Shown here: positions 15,474 through 25,078 of the stretch, one piece after another
Position numbering within the stretch: position 1 is the stretch's first letter
Layout of the letters: every line of letters begins with the position of its first letter
Origin: Cynocephalus volans
Taxonomy: Eukaryota > Chordata > Mammalia > Dermoptera > Cynocephalidae
NCBI RefSeq assembly: GCF_027409185.1
Contig: NC_084463.1
Coordinates: forward strand, 41,332,407-41,396,406
Direction: 5' to 3'
DNA: 64,000 nucleotides
Program-made: the position numbers and the translations under genes
The notes under the pieces: model-generated
Database searches by the model: none
Told to the model about the DNA's origin: nothing
The model's input: the letters and a program-made list of their open reading frames with translations, nothing else

Positions 15474-15637
15474 GGCTGACCCTGTGGCTCACTCGGGAGA
15501 GTGCGGCGCTGGGAGCCCAAGGCCGTGGGTTTGGATCCTATATAGGGATGGCCAGTGCACTCACTGGATGAGTGCAGTGCGAGTGACACCAAGCCAAGGG
15601 TTACAATCCCCTTACCGGTCACTAAAAAAAAAAAAAA
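15474..15637 (+). mobile_element. Dimeric tRNA-Ile-derived SINE (CYN-like)
   Basis: Two tRNA-like halves in tandem. The first has gtggctcactcgggagagtg (A box region) and gggtttggatcc (B box region). The second starts at ggccagtgcactcactgg and has gggttacaatcccc as its B box. A 17-nt A tail follows. A perfect 15-bp target-site duplication, aagacataggtgtgg, flanks it at 15,459-15,473 and 15,638-15,652. Monomer, dimer and trimer tRNA-Ile SINEs of this look are known to me from colugos. The retroposition call is certain; the family call is from memory. Confidence 0.85.
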
Positions 15638-15914
15638 AAGACATAGGTGTGGAGAAGCGTGATGCAGTCTAATCTGCCCATTTTAAATAATGTTAAATAG
15701 GCTCCCATAATATCCTTGCAGATTTCACAATTTTAAAGAACAGATTATTGACATTAAGTGGAAAACACTTGTGTTGTTGACCCTTTGAAATCACATAATT
15801 CATAGAAAGTTTTGGAAATAAAAAAGGATAGTGATATTTAAGGCAAAATAAATTAAAGCAATGTTTGATCTAAGTTAATTTCATTCTCACAAAGATAATC
15901 TCAAAAGTAAACAA

Positions 15915-16230
15915 ACGCTTTTTTATATTTTTTTATTCTTAGTTTTACTGTAACATAGTTGATTGTACATATCTGTGGGGTTCAGAGTTGAATATCGATA
16001 TCTGTGTGCAACATGTGATGCTCAAATAAGGATAACTGGCATGTTCAACAATATGCAACGTCATCATTTTTCACAGCCCTTTATCAATTCCTCCCTCCCC
16101 CTTCCCCTTTCCCACCTCTGGTAACCTCAGCTCTCCTTTTGAAAATTTCAATGTCTTATTGATTGTTTTTCTTTCTTTCTTTTAATTTATACATTTATTT
16201 TTTAGTGCCCACTTATGAGTGAAGGCATGC
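15915..16230 (-). mobile_element. LINE-1 3' end fragment
   Basis: On the minus strand this carries a polypurine 3'UTR tract (+ strand ctccctcccccttcccctttcc) followed by the L1 3' terminal block and an A-rich tail at about 15,918. It is truncated at the 5' side. Confidence 0.6.
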
Positions 16231-16249
16231 AGACACTTATTTTGACTTA

Positions 16250-17180
16250 AGTGTGGCAAAAGGATAACAGCAAAAAGTCAGTCTGTGTAACATCAACAGA
16301 TTATGTGACCACGGGCAAATCACATCTCCTAAAATCCATTTTAAAACGATCTTTCTAATAAGGTAGGAATAACTTGGCAAACACTTCCTGAACTATTGAG
16401 AACAACTATCAGGATAGTGAGAGCCTCAGGATTATCTCTAGATGCCACAAATGGTGATAGGCTATGTTTGAGAGAGCTCAGACACTAGAAGCAATCAGGG
16501 AAGATAGAAGAAACGAGAGCGTGTTTAGAGGGCACTGTAGGCAGATCCTCTCAGATATGACAGGTTATTCCTTCATTCCAGACCATATATTCAAGCCCCC
16601 TACTATAAGTAACATTTCCTAGGCCCTCGCCTATACTCAAACTCATGTCGCTTTTGAAAGATGGTGCAAATCTTTCAATAGCACTCAGTCCCCAATAGCT
16701 ATTGAACGAGAACACCTCACTCAATCAACCAACTCGTGTGCACTCCATTCACTGGGATCAGTAATGGGTTGGGATGTGCAACGCTAGGATCTTGACCTTC
16801 TGGGACATTTTTGCCTGTGCTCCTAAGCATTATTGGGAGGTCTCAGGCCAGAGGGGAATTCTTGCAGGGGAGATTCCTTTTCACTGCGCACCATCCTTCA
16901 AACTTTTTAACACCTCCTTTACTCCTAAGAAAACTGGACCATCAGCCAGTGGCCCAATCTTTCTCCTAGAAGTCACTGTCCCTGGAGACTCGGTCATGTA
17001 CAAACATCTGTAGACTTGGACCAGAAGTGCTAGGCAGGCTACACAGTGCTGGAGGGAACAGAAACTACACTTGCTAAAAGAGACACCAAGACGCCCCACA
17101 GATACAACTTGCAGAGAGTAACACTGAGTGTGCACACGCTTCACAATTCTTTCTCTGGGAACTTGAGGGAATTTCGCTAC
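16250..17180. other. Unique-looking sequence left of the CpG island, no gene seen
   Basis: Moderate G+C, no convincing exon. It lies inside the presumed first intron of the zinc-finger gene. Confidence 0.4.
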
Positions 17181-17960
17181 TATTGTGAACGCGCTCATCT
17201 TACACATCAGTAAACTGAATGTCACTAGGTTAGCACCAGGTGCCCTCATGGCAGGGCCGCAACGGGAACTCACCGCACACCTCCCAGGCTCACGCTGTCT
17301 TCAGGCGCCCCCACTCCAGACCCGCCGCCATCTTGGTCTTGACCCCCAATGGCGGAGCTTCTGCAACCGGCTTTTGTTCTCCAGGAAGGACAAGCCCCGC
17401 CTTCTGGAAGCCCACATTCCTCTGACGAAGCAGTCGACAGAACAGGGGGAGGCCCCCCTTCCCCAGCCCAGGTCCATGGTTCAGACCAGCGCATCAGGCT
17501 CCGCCCGCCTCACACGGACCAGCGGACCTGTTCCACCAAACGCTGAGACACCCGTCTGCTCCACAGGGTCCCCTCCTTCACCCTCGCACCCACCTTCAAG
17601 GACACAGACTCCAACCACAGAACCTCGTCAGCATTCTGGAGGTGGCAGCAGCCTCCGGAAGATGAAAGGAACGGGCAAGGCCGCACATGCGCACCAGAAA
17701 CCCAGAACAGCCCTGCCCGGATCCCCTGCGGGTGACGTCATTTCAAAACGAAACTACCTTTCCCAGTTTGCAGAGCGAACTGAGCGGCACATGCGCAGAA
17801 GAAACACAAGGCGGGTCACATAGCTCTCTGCAGGTGATGTCAACGGAGGATGAGACTTTATTTCCCACAAGCCTCCGTGGTCCCCCCTTGGGCACAATGG
17901 AGGAAATTTTTATTTCTCCAGCAGGAAATCTGCTACTGGGACACCGGGCCGTGATGGAAC
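17180..17960 (-). promoter_or_regulatory. CpG-rich promoter, likely of the KRAB zinc-finger gene
   Basis: This is the only CpG-dense block in the left half of the window. It holds a YY1-type core on the minus strand (caagatggcggc, + 17,324-17,335), a full CRE (tgacgtcat, 17,733-17,741), two NRF1-like sites (gcacatgcgca, 17,683-17,693 and 17,787-17,797), and a ZNF143-like actacctttcccag (17,753-17,766). On the minus strand possible exon-1 donors lie in the 17,256-17,305 region (gtgagc and gtgagt). The ATG inside the YY1 core gives a frame that does not join the KRAB-A exon in phase, so exon 1 is probably noncoding. Assignment to this gene rests on position and orientation; a bidirectional promoter is possible. 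Confidence 0.65.
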
Positions 17961-18224
17961 AGCTGTGGTCTCTATCCAGATGTTGGTGATGAGGAATTCT
18001 GATTCTTGATTAAATCCTTATTTGATGAGAGACATTGTGGTCATAAAGGGAAAATTCAATGTGAGCAAATGAGTAGATGATATTAATAAGTTCCTTTTTA
18101 AAAAATTTTATTTCTGATATTAGTATATCTGTTATATAGATATATATATCGCTGTTATAGAACCCAAGTCTATTTTCTACAGGTCCATTTTAAAGTATGA
18201 AAAAAAACCTGTTTCCCTATTTGA

Positions 18225-18385
18225 CTTTATTTTATTTTTTAATGTTTTTAATTTTTTTGAAGTAACTTATTATACATATTTGTGTGGTACAAAGTTAACT
18301 ATTAGTAGTCGTGTACTAAGTGCGACGGTAGACTCAGGATAGTTAGCTTATTCATCATTACAATATGTAATCATTCTTTGAAAAG
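18225..18385 (-). mobile_element. LINE-1 3' terminal fragment
   Basis: Shares the block gttagcttattcatcattacaatat with 23,755-23,780, which is the 3' end of another L1 in this window. Confidence 0.6.
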
Positions 18386-19690
18386 GTTTAACAAGCCAGA
18401 AATTATGATGGTAACTTTCTTCCAGTTCATCAAAAGATGTTTGTTTTCATCCAATAAACTATGGATTTTATTGTACAATTGGGAAAATGCTATTGTGTAT
18501 ATAGTGAAATAAAATAGCAGGTCATAGGGTAGGTGCACTCCATAATCCTGTGTCAATTTACACTTGCAGTGTCTGATAATTATTTGCCCCCAAACCCCCA
18601 GGTCCTATTCATTCATCCATATATGCATCAGTCAAATATTCCATTATTTGTTTTTCTGTGTTTGTGAGTGTATGTGATGGGCCTGAACTTTCCCTTTTCT
18701 TCCCTGGTTTCTGCCACAGAGTTGGCAAGGAATTCTGTGCATGGGTTTCTCAAAGCCCCTGCTACCACTGAATCTTCCTTTCAAACACAGAAATGCCTGG
18801 CTTGAGTTATCAAGGTTGATGTGAGCTTGAGTGGTAGAATGAGACCAAAATTGCTCAGAGATTATTATCATGGGGATCTGGTGATAGTCGGTAAGACTGA
18901 GAACAGTGGCTACTGTTTAGGATAATCTAAGAATGGCATTTTAATAAATATGTTCTGACAGAACAATTTATCATAAAGAGGAAAGAAGAGAAAAAGCTAT
19001 GTGTCAACAATGAAGGTGCAATATATACTATACCCAGATTAACAAACCCGAGAGAATTTGCTGCTGGTAGATGGGAATACAAGAAATAGAAAAAGTGTTC
19101 TTAAGCCTGGAAGCAAGTAACCCCAGATAGTAATACAAATTCACACACAAAAAAGCATGGAGCCACCGTAAAGGTAAATGAGAAACTATAAAAGGCAATA
19201 TAAATGCACATTGTTTCTACTTTCTTCTCTTAATTGATTTAGAAAGAAACCTCATAAAGCTGTACATCTACATTGCATTGTTCTTCCTGCAACATATAGA
19301 AATGTAATATACCAGAACTGATGAAGACCACCAGGCTAGAATTTCCTGAGGTCCTAGTGTGAAATCCACAGTCCCAGACATTCTGTGTGGCCACAGCTGA
19401 GGGACATTACTCTCCATGAGAGGGTCTCATAAAAATGCTGCCCAAGCAGTCATCTCAACATCCAGCCACGTGGATCTTGAAGTCAATGTGAATGTTTGAC
19501 TTATTCTCTAACACCAGTGGTTAATGAGATGAAGAAAAAGAGTGCTTGAAATCCACCAAAATGCTTCTACCATGAGATTCACATTGGTACATAGTGGTAG
19601 TCACATTGACTAAGCTGTTGGTCACAGGTCCTCTGGTGTCATGTTTAAGAAACCACTTCCCAAAGCAAGGTCACAAAACTCTGCTTCTAT
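18385..19690. other. No gene recognised
   Basis: Unique-looking A+T-rich sequence without a conserved coding frame or an obvious repeat family. Confidence 0.4.
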
Positions 19691-20400
19691 ATTCTCTCAT
19701 AAGAGTTTTATAGTTTATTTTTTACATTTAGGTTTATGATCTGTTTTGAGTTAATTTTTGTGTATGCACTGAATCAAGAGTTTAACCTCATTATTTTCAT
19801 TGTAAATATCCAATTTTCTTAGCATTATTTGTTGAAAACCCTAAATTTTACCTTTACATTGTCTTGTCATATTTGTTGATAATCAATTTACTATAAATAT
19901 GAGGATTTGTTTGTTAACTTTCAATTCTGTTCTACTGATACATATATTTTTTTCTGTGCTCTGTCACTATCACATTGTCTTCATTACTGATGGTTTATAG
20001 CGAATTTTTCAGTATTATGTTGATTATACTGGGTCGCTTGCACTTTCACATAAATCTTAAGATGAGCATTTCTGGGGAAAAAAATGTAGCTTAAGTTTTA
20101 ATACGGATTGTATTGAATCTACATTTCAGTTTGGCAAGTATCATCATGTTAACAAGGAATGTTAGATACATAAACCAGACATGTATTTTTATTTATTTAG
20201 ATCTTTTATAATTTCACTCAAAAAAGCAGTTCTGTTTTTGCTGTAAACATCTTGAACTTTCAAAAATTTATTCCGAAGTAGGTGTAAGATTTTAACAGAT
20301 ATTCTTTATCAGTTTGAAAAAGGTTCCTTCTATTTTTAGTTTGTTGAGTGTGTTTAATCATGAAGATGTGTTACCTTTTTTTAATGCTTTTAATGCACAT
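19690..20400 (-). mobile_element. LINE-1 ORF2 fragment (antisense)
   Basis: Antisense L1 ORF2: gttttgagttaatttttgtgta and the following tctactgatacat and tttcagtttggcaag blocks are the reverse of the RT-to-C-terminal part of ORF2. Heavily mutated. Confidence 0.7.
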
Positions 20401-21160
20401 ATTGGGAATCAGCTTCTACAGACACTTTAAAACCAACGGCTCATCTTCCTTTCTGTGTCTGCATCTTTCTCTCACAAACGCAATCTTTCTGATGGCAAAT
20501 CAGATTCTGAACATTAAAAACAGGGTGAGTGGATGAATGAATAGTTGAGAACCCTTGATCTCAGTTATCCTTGCAGCTGACTGCTGTCCTATTGAGGAGG
20601 GTTGGTTTTCACTCCTGTGAAATATCAATTAAAAATTCGAATACTAATAATGGTAGAGGGCATGAATGAGGATACCTGTAAAGTGCACACTTTAGAAATT
20701 TGAGAGAATAAAACTTCTCTTTATTCACTGTGAAGTGGAAATATTAGCACCAAAGGAGAAGAATGTGCAGAAAATACAGCATATCAAAGGTGTGTGTAGC
20801 TAAAAATAAAAGAGAAAAATAAGTAAACATTTATTTACACAAGGATTATGTTGAAGGAAGAAGAATAGCTTTTGGCCATAGATTTCAGCAGTGTGTTTGT
20901 GCATTTTGAAAATACTGTTTCTGGTTTATTTTATGAGGGGTCTGATACCATCCTATCTATTTCAGAAGTCTGGATGGTAACCACTGTGTCTGCCTCCATC
21001 ATGTGTGGAAAGTGTCTGTTCCACATTTTCTCCTGTTACAGGTAAGAGGGCTCTGGGAGTCACCTGTGGGTCTTCAGCTGGAAAGCATGTGACAGGCTGT
21101 TCTTGAGTTCTCGCTCTGTTTCCTTCTCCCCTAGTCTCATGGGATATCTGTAACCTAAAT
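20400..21160. other. Unassigned sequence, possibly LTR-derived
   Basis: Sequence between two antisense L1 fragments. It leads into the inverted repeat at 21,161. I recognise neither a gene nor a named repeat. Confidence 0.3.
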
Positions 21161-21407
21161 GCTGTGCACACTGTTTGTTTGTTATTGTAGTCAAATGCCT
21201 CAGTGAAAATCTCCCAGTCACTTGTAGGCTATTGTGGGAAGGAGCAGACATTTGGCTGGGCAGGGGAGCAGCAGGTTACAGACATCCAGTGAGACTCCCC
21301 ACCCCAGCCAAATGTTGTCTGCTCCTTCCCACAATAGCCTACAAGTGACTAGGAGATATTCATTGAGGCAATTGACTACAATCACAGACAACCAAGGTGC
21401 ACAGCAT
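21161..21407. repeat. Large inverted repeat (about 100-bp arms, 42-bp spacer)
   Basis: The left arm 21,161-21,260 pairs with the right arm 21,303-21,407 (for example ggctattgtgggaaggagca against tgctccttcccacaatagcc). A few mismatches and a short length difference sit at the outer ends. The spacer itself starts caggggag and ends ctccccac, so the stem could extend further. As RNA it would form a long hairpin. Confidence 0.9.
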
Positions 21408-21429
21408 GTCAGTTTTTAATTCAATAGAT

Positions 21430-21838
21430 ATAATTTCCTAAATGGTGTAAGGTAAGGGTCCGACTTTATTTTTTTGCACATGTGTGTCCTGTGTTCCCAG
21501 CATTATTTGTTGAAGAGACTACCCTTTCCTGATTGTGTAGTTTTGCCATTTTGGATGAGGATTATTTGACCACATATGAGGGTACTTCAAAAAGCTATCT
21601 TTTATTCTATTTTTTCACAAATATTTTAAAGTACACTCTTGTGTGAGATTTTATTTCTGGGATTCCTGTTCTATTCCACTGGTCTAAATGTCTGTCTTTA
21701 TGCAAGTTTCGTACTATCTGGATTACTGTAACATTGTAATATGTTTGGAAATCAGAAAGTGTGAGGGCCAAAATTTGCTTTTCACCCATATATAGTATCT
21801 TTAGGTTTGTTCTCTCCTTCTGAATGTTCAACATATTG
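21430..21838 (-). mobile_element. LINE-1 ORF2 fragment (antisense), interrupted by a later L1
   Basis: Reverse of ORF2 around ggtccgactttattttttt and cagcattatttgttgaag. It covers the same part of ORF2 as 19,740-20,050, so it is a separate insertion. The block stops at a TTCC microsatellite where another L1 begins. Confidence 0.65.
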
Positions 21839-21844
21839 TTTTGG

Positions 21845-21898
21845 CTTCTTCCTTCCTTCCTTCCTTCCTTCCTCCCTTCCACCCTCCCTCCCTCCATC
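21845..21898 (+). repeat. (TTCC)n/(TCCC)n microsatellite
   Basis: Tandem cttc/ccttcc and then ccctcc units at the 3' border of the antisense L1. Confidence 0.85.
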
Positions 21899-21899
21899 C

Positions 21900-23395
21900 C
21901 AGTTAAGAGTGAGAACATGTGTTATTTCCCCTTCCTTGTTTGGTTTATTTCACTTAACATGATTTTCTCCAGACACGTCCATGTTTCTGCAAATGGCAGA
22001 ATTTCACTCCTTTTTATGGCTTAGAATATATACACATTTTCCTTATCCAGTCATCCATCAAAGGACATTTAGGTTGGTTCCATATTTTGGCTATTGAAAA
22101 TAGATCTACTATGAACATGGGAGTGCACGTACCCTTTGGCATGATTATTTCCATTCCTTTGGATATATGACTAGTACTGGGATTGCTGGATCATATGGTA
22201 GTTCTATCTGTAGTTGTTTCAGGAACCTCCATACCATTTCCCATAGCGACTGCACCAGTTTACAGTTCAACCAGCAGTGTAGAAGAGTTCCCCTTTCCCC
22301 ACATCCTTGCCAGCATTTGTTATTCTCAGTGTTTTTAGTAATGGCCAGTCTAACTGGCGTGAGATGATATCTCAATATGGTTTTGATTTTCATTTCTCTA
22401 ATGATTAGTGATGCGGAGCATTTTTTCATGTGTCTGCTGGACATTTGTATGTCTTCCTTTGAAAAACGTCTATTCATCTTCTTTGCCCATTTCTTAATTG
22501 GATTATTATTTATCTATATATTTATTTTTACTGTATAGTTGTTTGAGTTCTTTATATATTCTGGATATTAATCTCTTGTCAGATGTATAGTTTGCAAATA
22601 TTTTCTCCCCTTCCATACATTGTCTTTCCACTCGGTTGATTGTTTCCTTTGCCATGCAGAAACAATTTATTTTGATGTAATCTCATTTGTTTATATTTTC
22701 TTTACTTGCTTGTGCTTTGGGGGTCTTCTACATAATGTCTTTGTCCAATCCTACTTGCTGAAGTGTTTCCCCTATGTTTTCCATTAGTAATTTTATGGTT
22801 TTGGTCTTATATTTAAGTCTTTAGTCCATTTTGAGTTGATTTTGCTATGCGGTTAGAGGTACAAGTCCAGTTTCATTCTTCTGCATAGGGATGCCCAATT
22901 TTCCCAGCACCATTTATTGAATAGGCAGTCTTTCCCCCAGTGTATGTTCTTGTTGATTTTGTCAAAGATCAGTTTGCTGTAAGTATGTGGATTGATTCCC
23001 AGGTTTTCTATTCTGTTCCATTGATCCAAGTGTTCGTTTTTATGCCAGTACCATGCTGTTTTGGTTACAATAGCTTTGTAATAAATTTGAAGTCAGGTAG
23101 TGTTATGCCACCGGGTTTATTTCTAGTTTTTGCTCAGGATTGCTTTGGGTATTTGAGGTCTTTTGTTTTTATATGTGAATGTTAGGATTGCTTTTTCTTT
23201 TATTGTGAAGAATGTCATTGGTATTTTGCTGAGGATTGCATTGAATCTGTAGATTGCTTTGGGTGAGATAGGCATTTTCAGGTTGTTAATTCTTCCATTC
23301 CAAGAGCATAGTATGCCTTCCCAACTTTTTGTGTCCTCTTTAATTTCTTTCAGTAGTATTGAAAGTATAGAATACATTAGTTTTAAGTATGCTCA
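21900..23395 (-). mobile_element. LINE-1 ORF2 3' half (antisense, moderately preserved)
   Basis: A 110-codon minus-strand frame at 22,145-22,477 reads [18 protein letters not shown] and later [14 protein letters not shown], the standard ORF2 C-terminal segment. Upstream ORF2 follows rightward to about 23,395. The copy is truncated and broken by stops but less decayed than its neighbours. Confidence 0.85.
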
Positions 23396-23662
23396 CTCTG
23401 TTGTACAACAATATATATCCTGAAATTACTTGTTCTGTCCATCTGAAATATTTTATCCTTTGATCAACATATCTCCTTTTATCATCCCAGAACCCCAGAT
23501 AACCACCATGGTACTCTGTTTCTATGAGTGAGACAATTTTGGATTCACATATAAATGAGTTTATGCAGTTTTTGTCTTTCTGTGCCTGCCCTATTTCATT
23601 CAGCATAATGTCGTCCAGGTTCATGCATTTTTCTTTTAAGGATAAAAAGTATCCTGCTGTTG
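23395..23662 (-). mobile_element. Left part of an older LINE-1 split by a later insertion
   Basis: Antisense L1 3'-region sequence (for example ttcattcagcataatgtcgtcc). It appears to continue after the younger L1, at about 25,080. Confidence 0.6.
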
Positions 23663-25078
23663 TTTTTTTTTTTCTTTTAATTACTGTACATGAATGTGGG
23701 TACAATGTTGATTTTCAATACTTGTTTTCAACGTGTGGTGGTTAGATAAGTATAGTTAGGTTATTCATCATTACAATATACAATCATTTTTTGTGTCTGT
23801 TGACCAAATCCTCATTAGCCCCCTTCCCTCTCCCCTCTCCTACCCCTCCATTTTCCACCTCTAGTTTTTGGTAAAAAAAAATGTAATTTTATTAATATTA
23901 TTTTTTACATTCTAGCATGTTGTTGCCGTGCAGTTGGGAGGGAGGGGGAGAGGAGAAAGGGGAAGGAAATGGAGTGGAAGAAGGAGGAAGGAGGAGAGGT
24001 GGTATTGAGGCCTGTGGCATCCCCTCATTCCCACAGGAGAGACTGGGGGAATTCCAACAGTGGCTTGCTCATGGCTGGGCTGGGTGCAGATGTGAGGCAG
24101 GTGTGATAAAAGCCCCCACCACCCACTGTCCCAGCTTGGGAACCCAGGTCCCTTCTTGCTACAGCTTGGTGGTTGTCACTGGGCTGGTTGCATGTGTTGG
24201 GGTATGTGGCTGATGCCCAAGAGCCCCCACCATCCTGGGTGGGACAGCTCGGGGCACTCCCTGCAGTGGCTCAGTCCTCACCACTGGATTGGCTGCAGGT
24301 GTCAGGGTGTGGTGGCTGTGGCCCAAGGCCCTACACCACCCTAGCTCTAGAGAGCCCAGGGTGCTTCCTGCAGTGACTCAGTGATCCCTGCTGAGCTGGC
24401 TGTGGGTGTTGGGGGTGTGAGGCCAAAGCCTGAGATCACCCACGAACCCAGCTCAGGAAAGCCTGGGGTGCTTCCTGTGGTGACTAGGTGGCTGACACCG
24501 GGCTGGTTGTGGCCACATCTAGTTTTTTAAAAGTTCAGTCTATTACTGTGATTGTTGTTTCTTTCTTTCTTTCTCTCTGTCTTTCTTTATTGTTCATTTG
24601 TTTATTTATGGATTCAGCTCCCAGTTATGATTGTGCATGTGTGGTATTTCTCTTTCTGTACCTGGGTTGTTTCACTTAGGAGAATTTTCCCCAGGCTCAT
24701 CCATGTTGTTGCAAATGGCAGAATTTTATTCTTTTTTATGGCTGTGTAGTATTCCATTATGTTTATATACCACAATTTCCTTATCCAGTCATCCATCAGT
24801 GGACATTTAGGTTGGTTCCAACATCTAGCTATTGTAAATAGAGCTACAATAAACATGGGAGTGCAGGTATCTCTTTGACCTGATGTTTTACAATCCTCTG
24901 GATATATCCCCAGGACTGGGATTGCTGGATCATGTGAAAGTTCTATCTGTATTTGTTTAAGGAATCTTTGTACTGTTCTCCACAATGGCAGTACTAATTT
25001 ACAGACACATCGACAGTGCAGGAGGGTTCCTCTCTCTCCACATCTTTACCATCATTTGTTATTCTCTGTCTTTTTAAT
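23663..25078 (-). mobile_element. 5'-truncated LINE-1 with poly(A) tail and tandem-repeat 3'UTR
   Basis: The poly(A) tail is seen as the T run 23,663-23,673. An A+T-rich 3' end follows (to about 23,880), then a polypurine-like tract (23,935-24,005), a 107-bp tandem array (24,045-24,530), and the ORF2 C-terminus (24,614-24,985, with SHDPAIPVLGIYPEDC and YYTAIKKNKILPF). The 5' truncation is near 25,078. I could not find a clear target-site duplication. Confidence 0.8.
24045..24530 (-). repeat. Minisatellite, about 107-bp units, in the L1 3'UTR
   Basis: The related blocks cttcttgctacagcttgg, actccctgcagtggctcag, cttcctgcagtgactcag and cttcctgtggtgactagg start near 24,151, 24,258, 24,365 and 24,472, evenly about 107 bp apart. 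A weaker unit precedes them. The units are G+C-rich in an A+T-rich setting. Confidence 0.75.

Noticed and set aside
17185-17823. 212-codon plus-strand frame across the CpG-rich block
   Set aside because: Low-complexity Pro/Arg/Ser composition expected from CpG-rich sequence, no domain, and it overlaps the promoter motifs.
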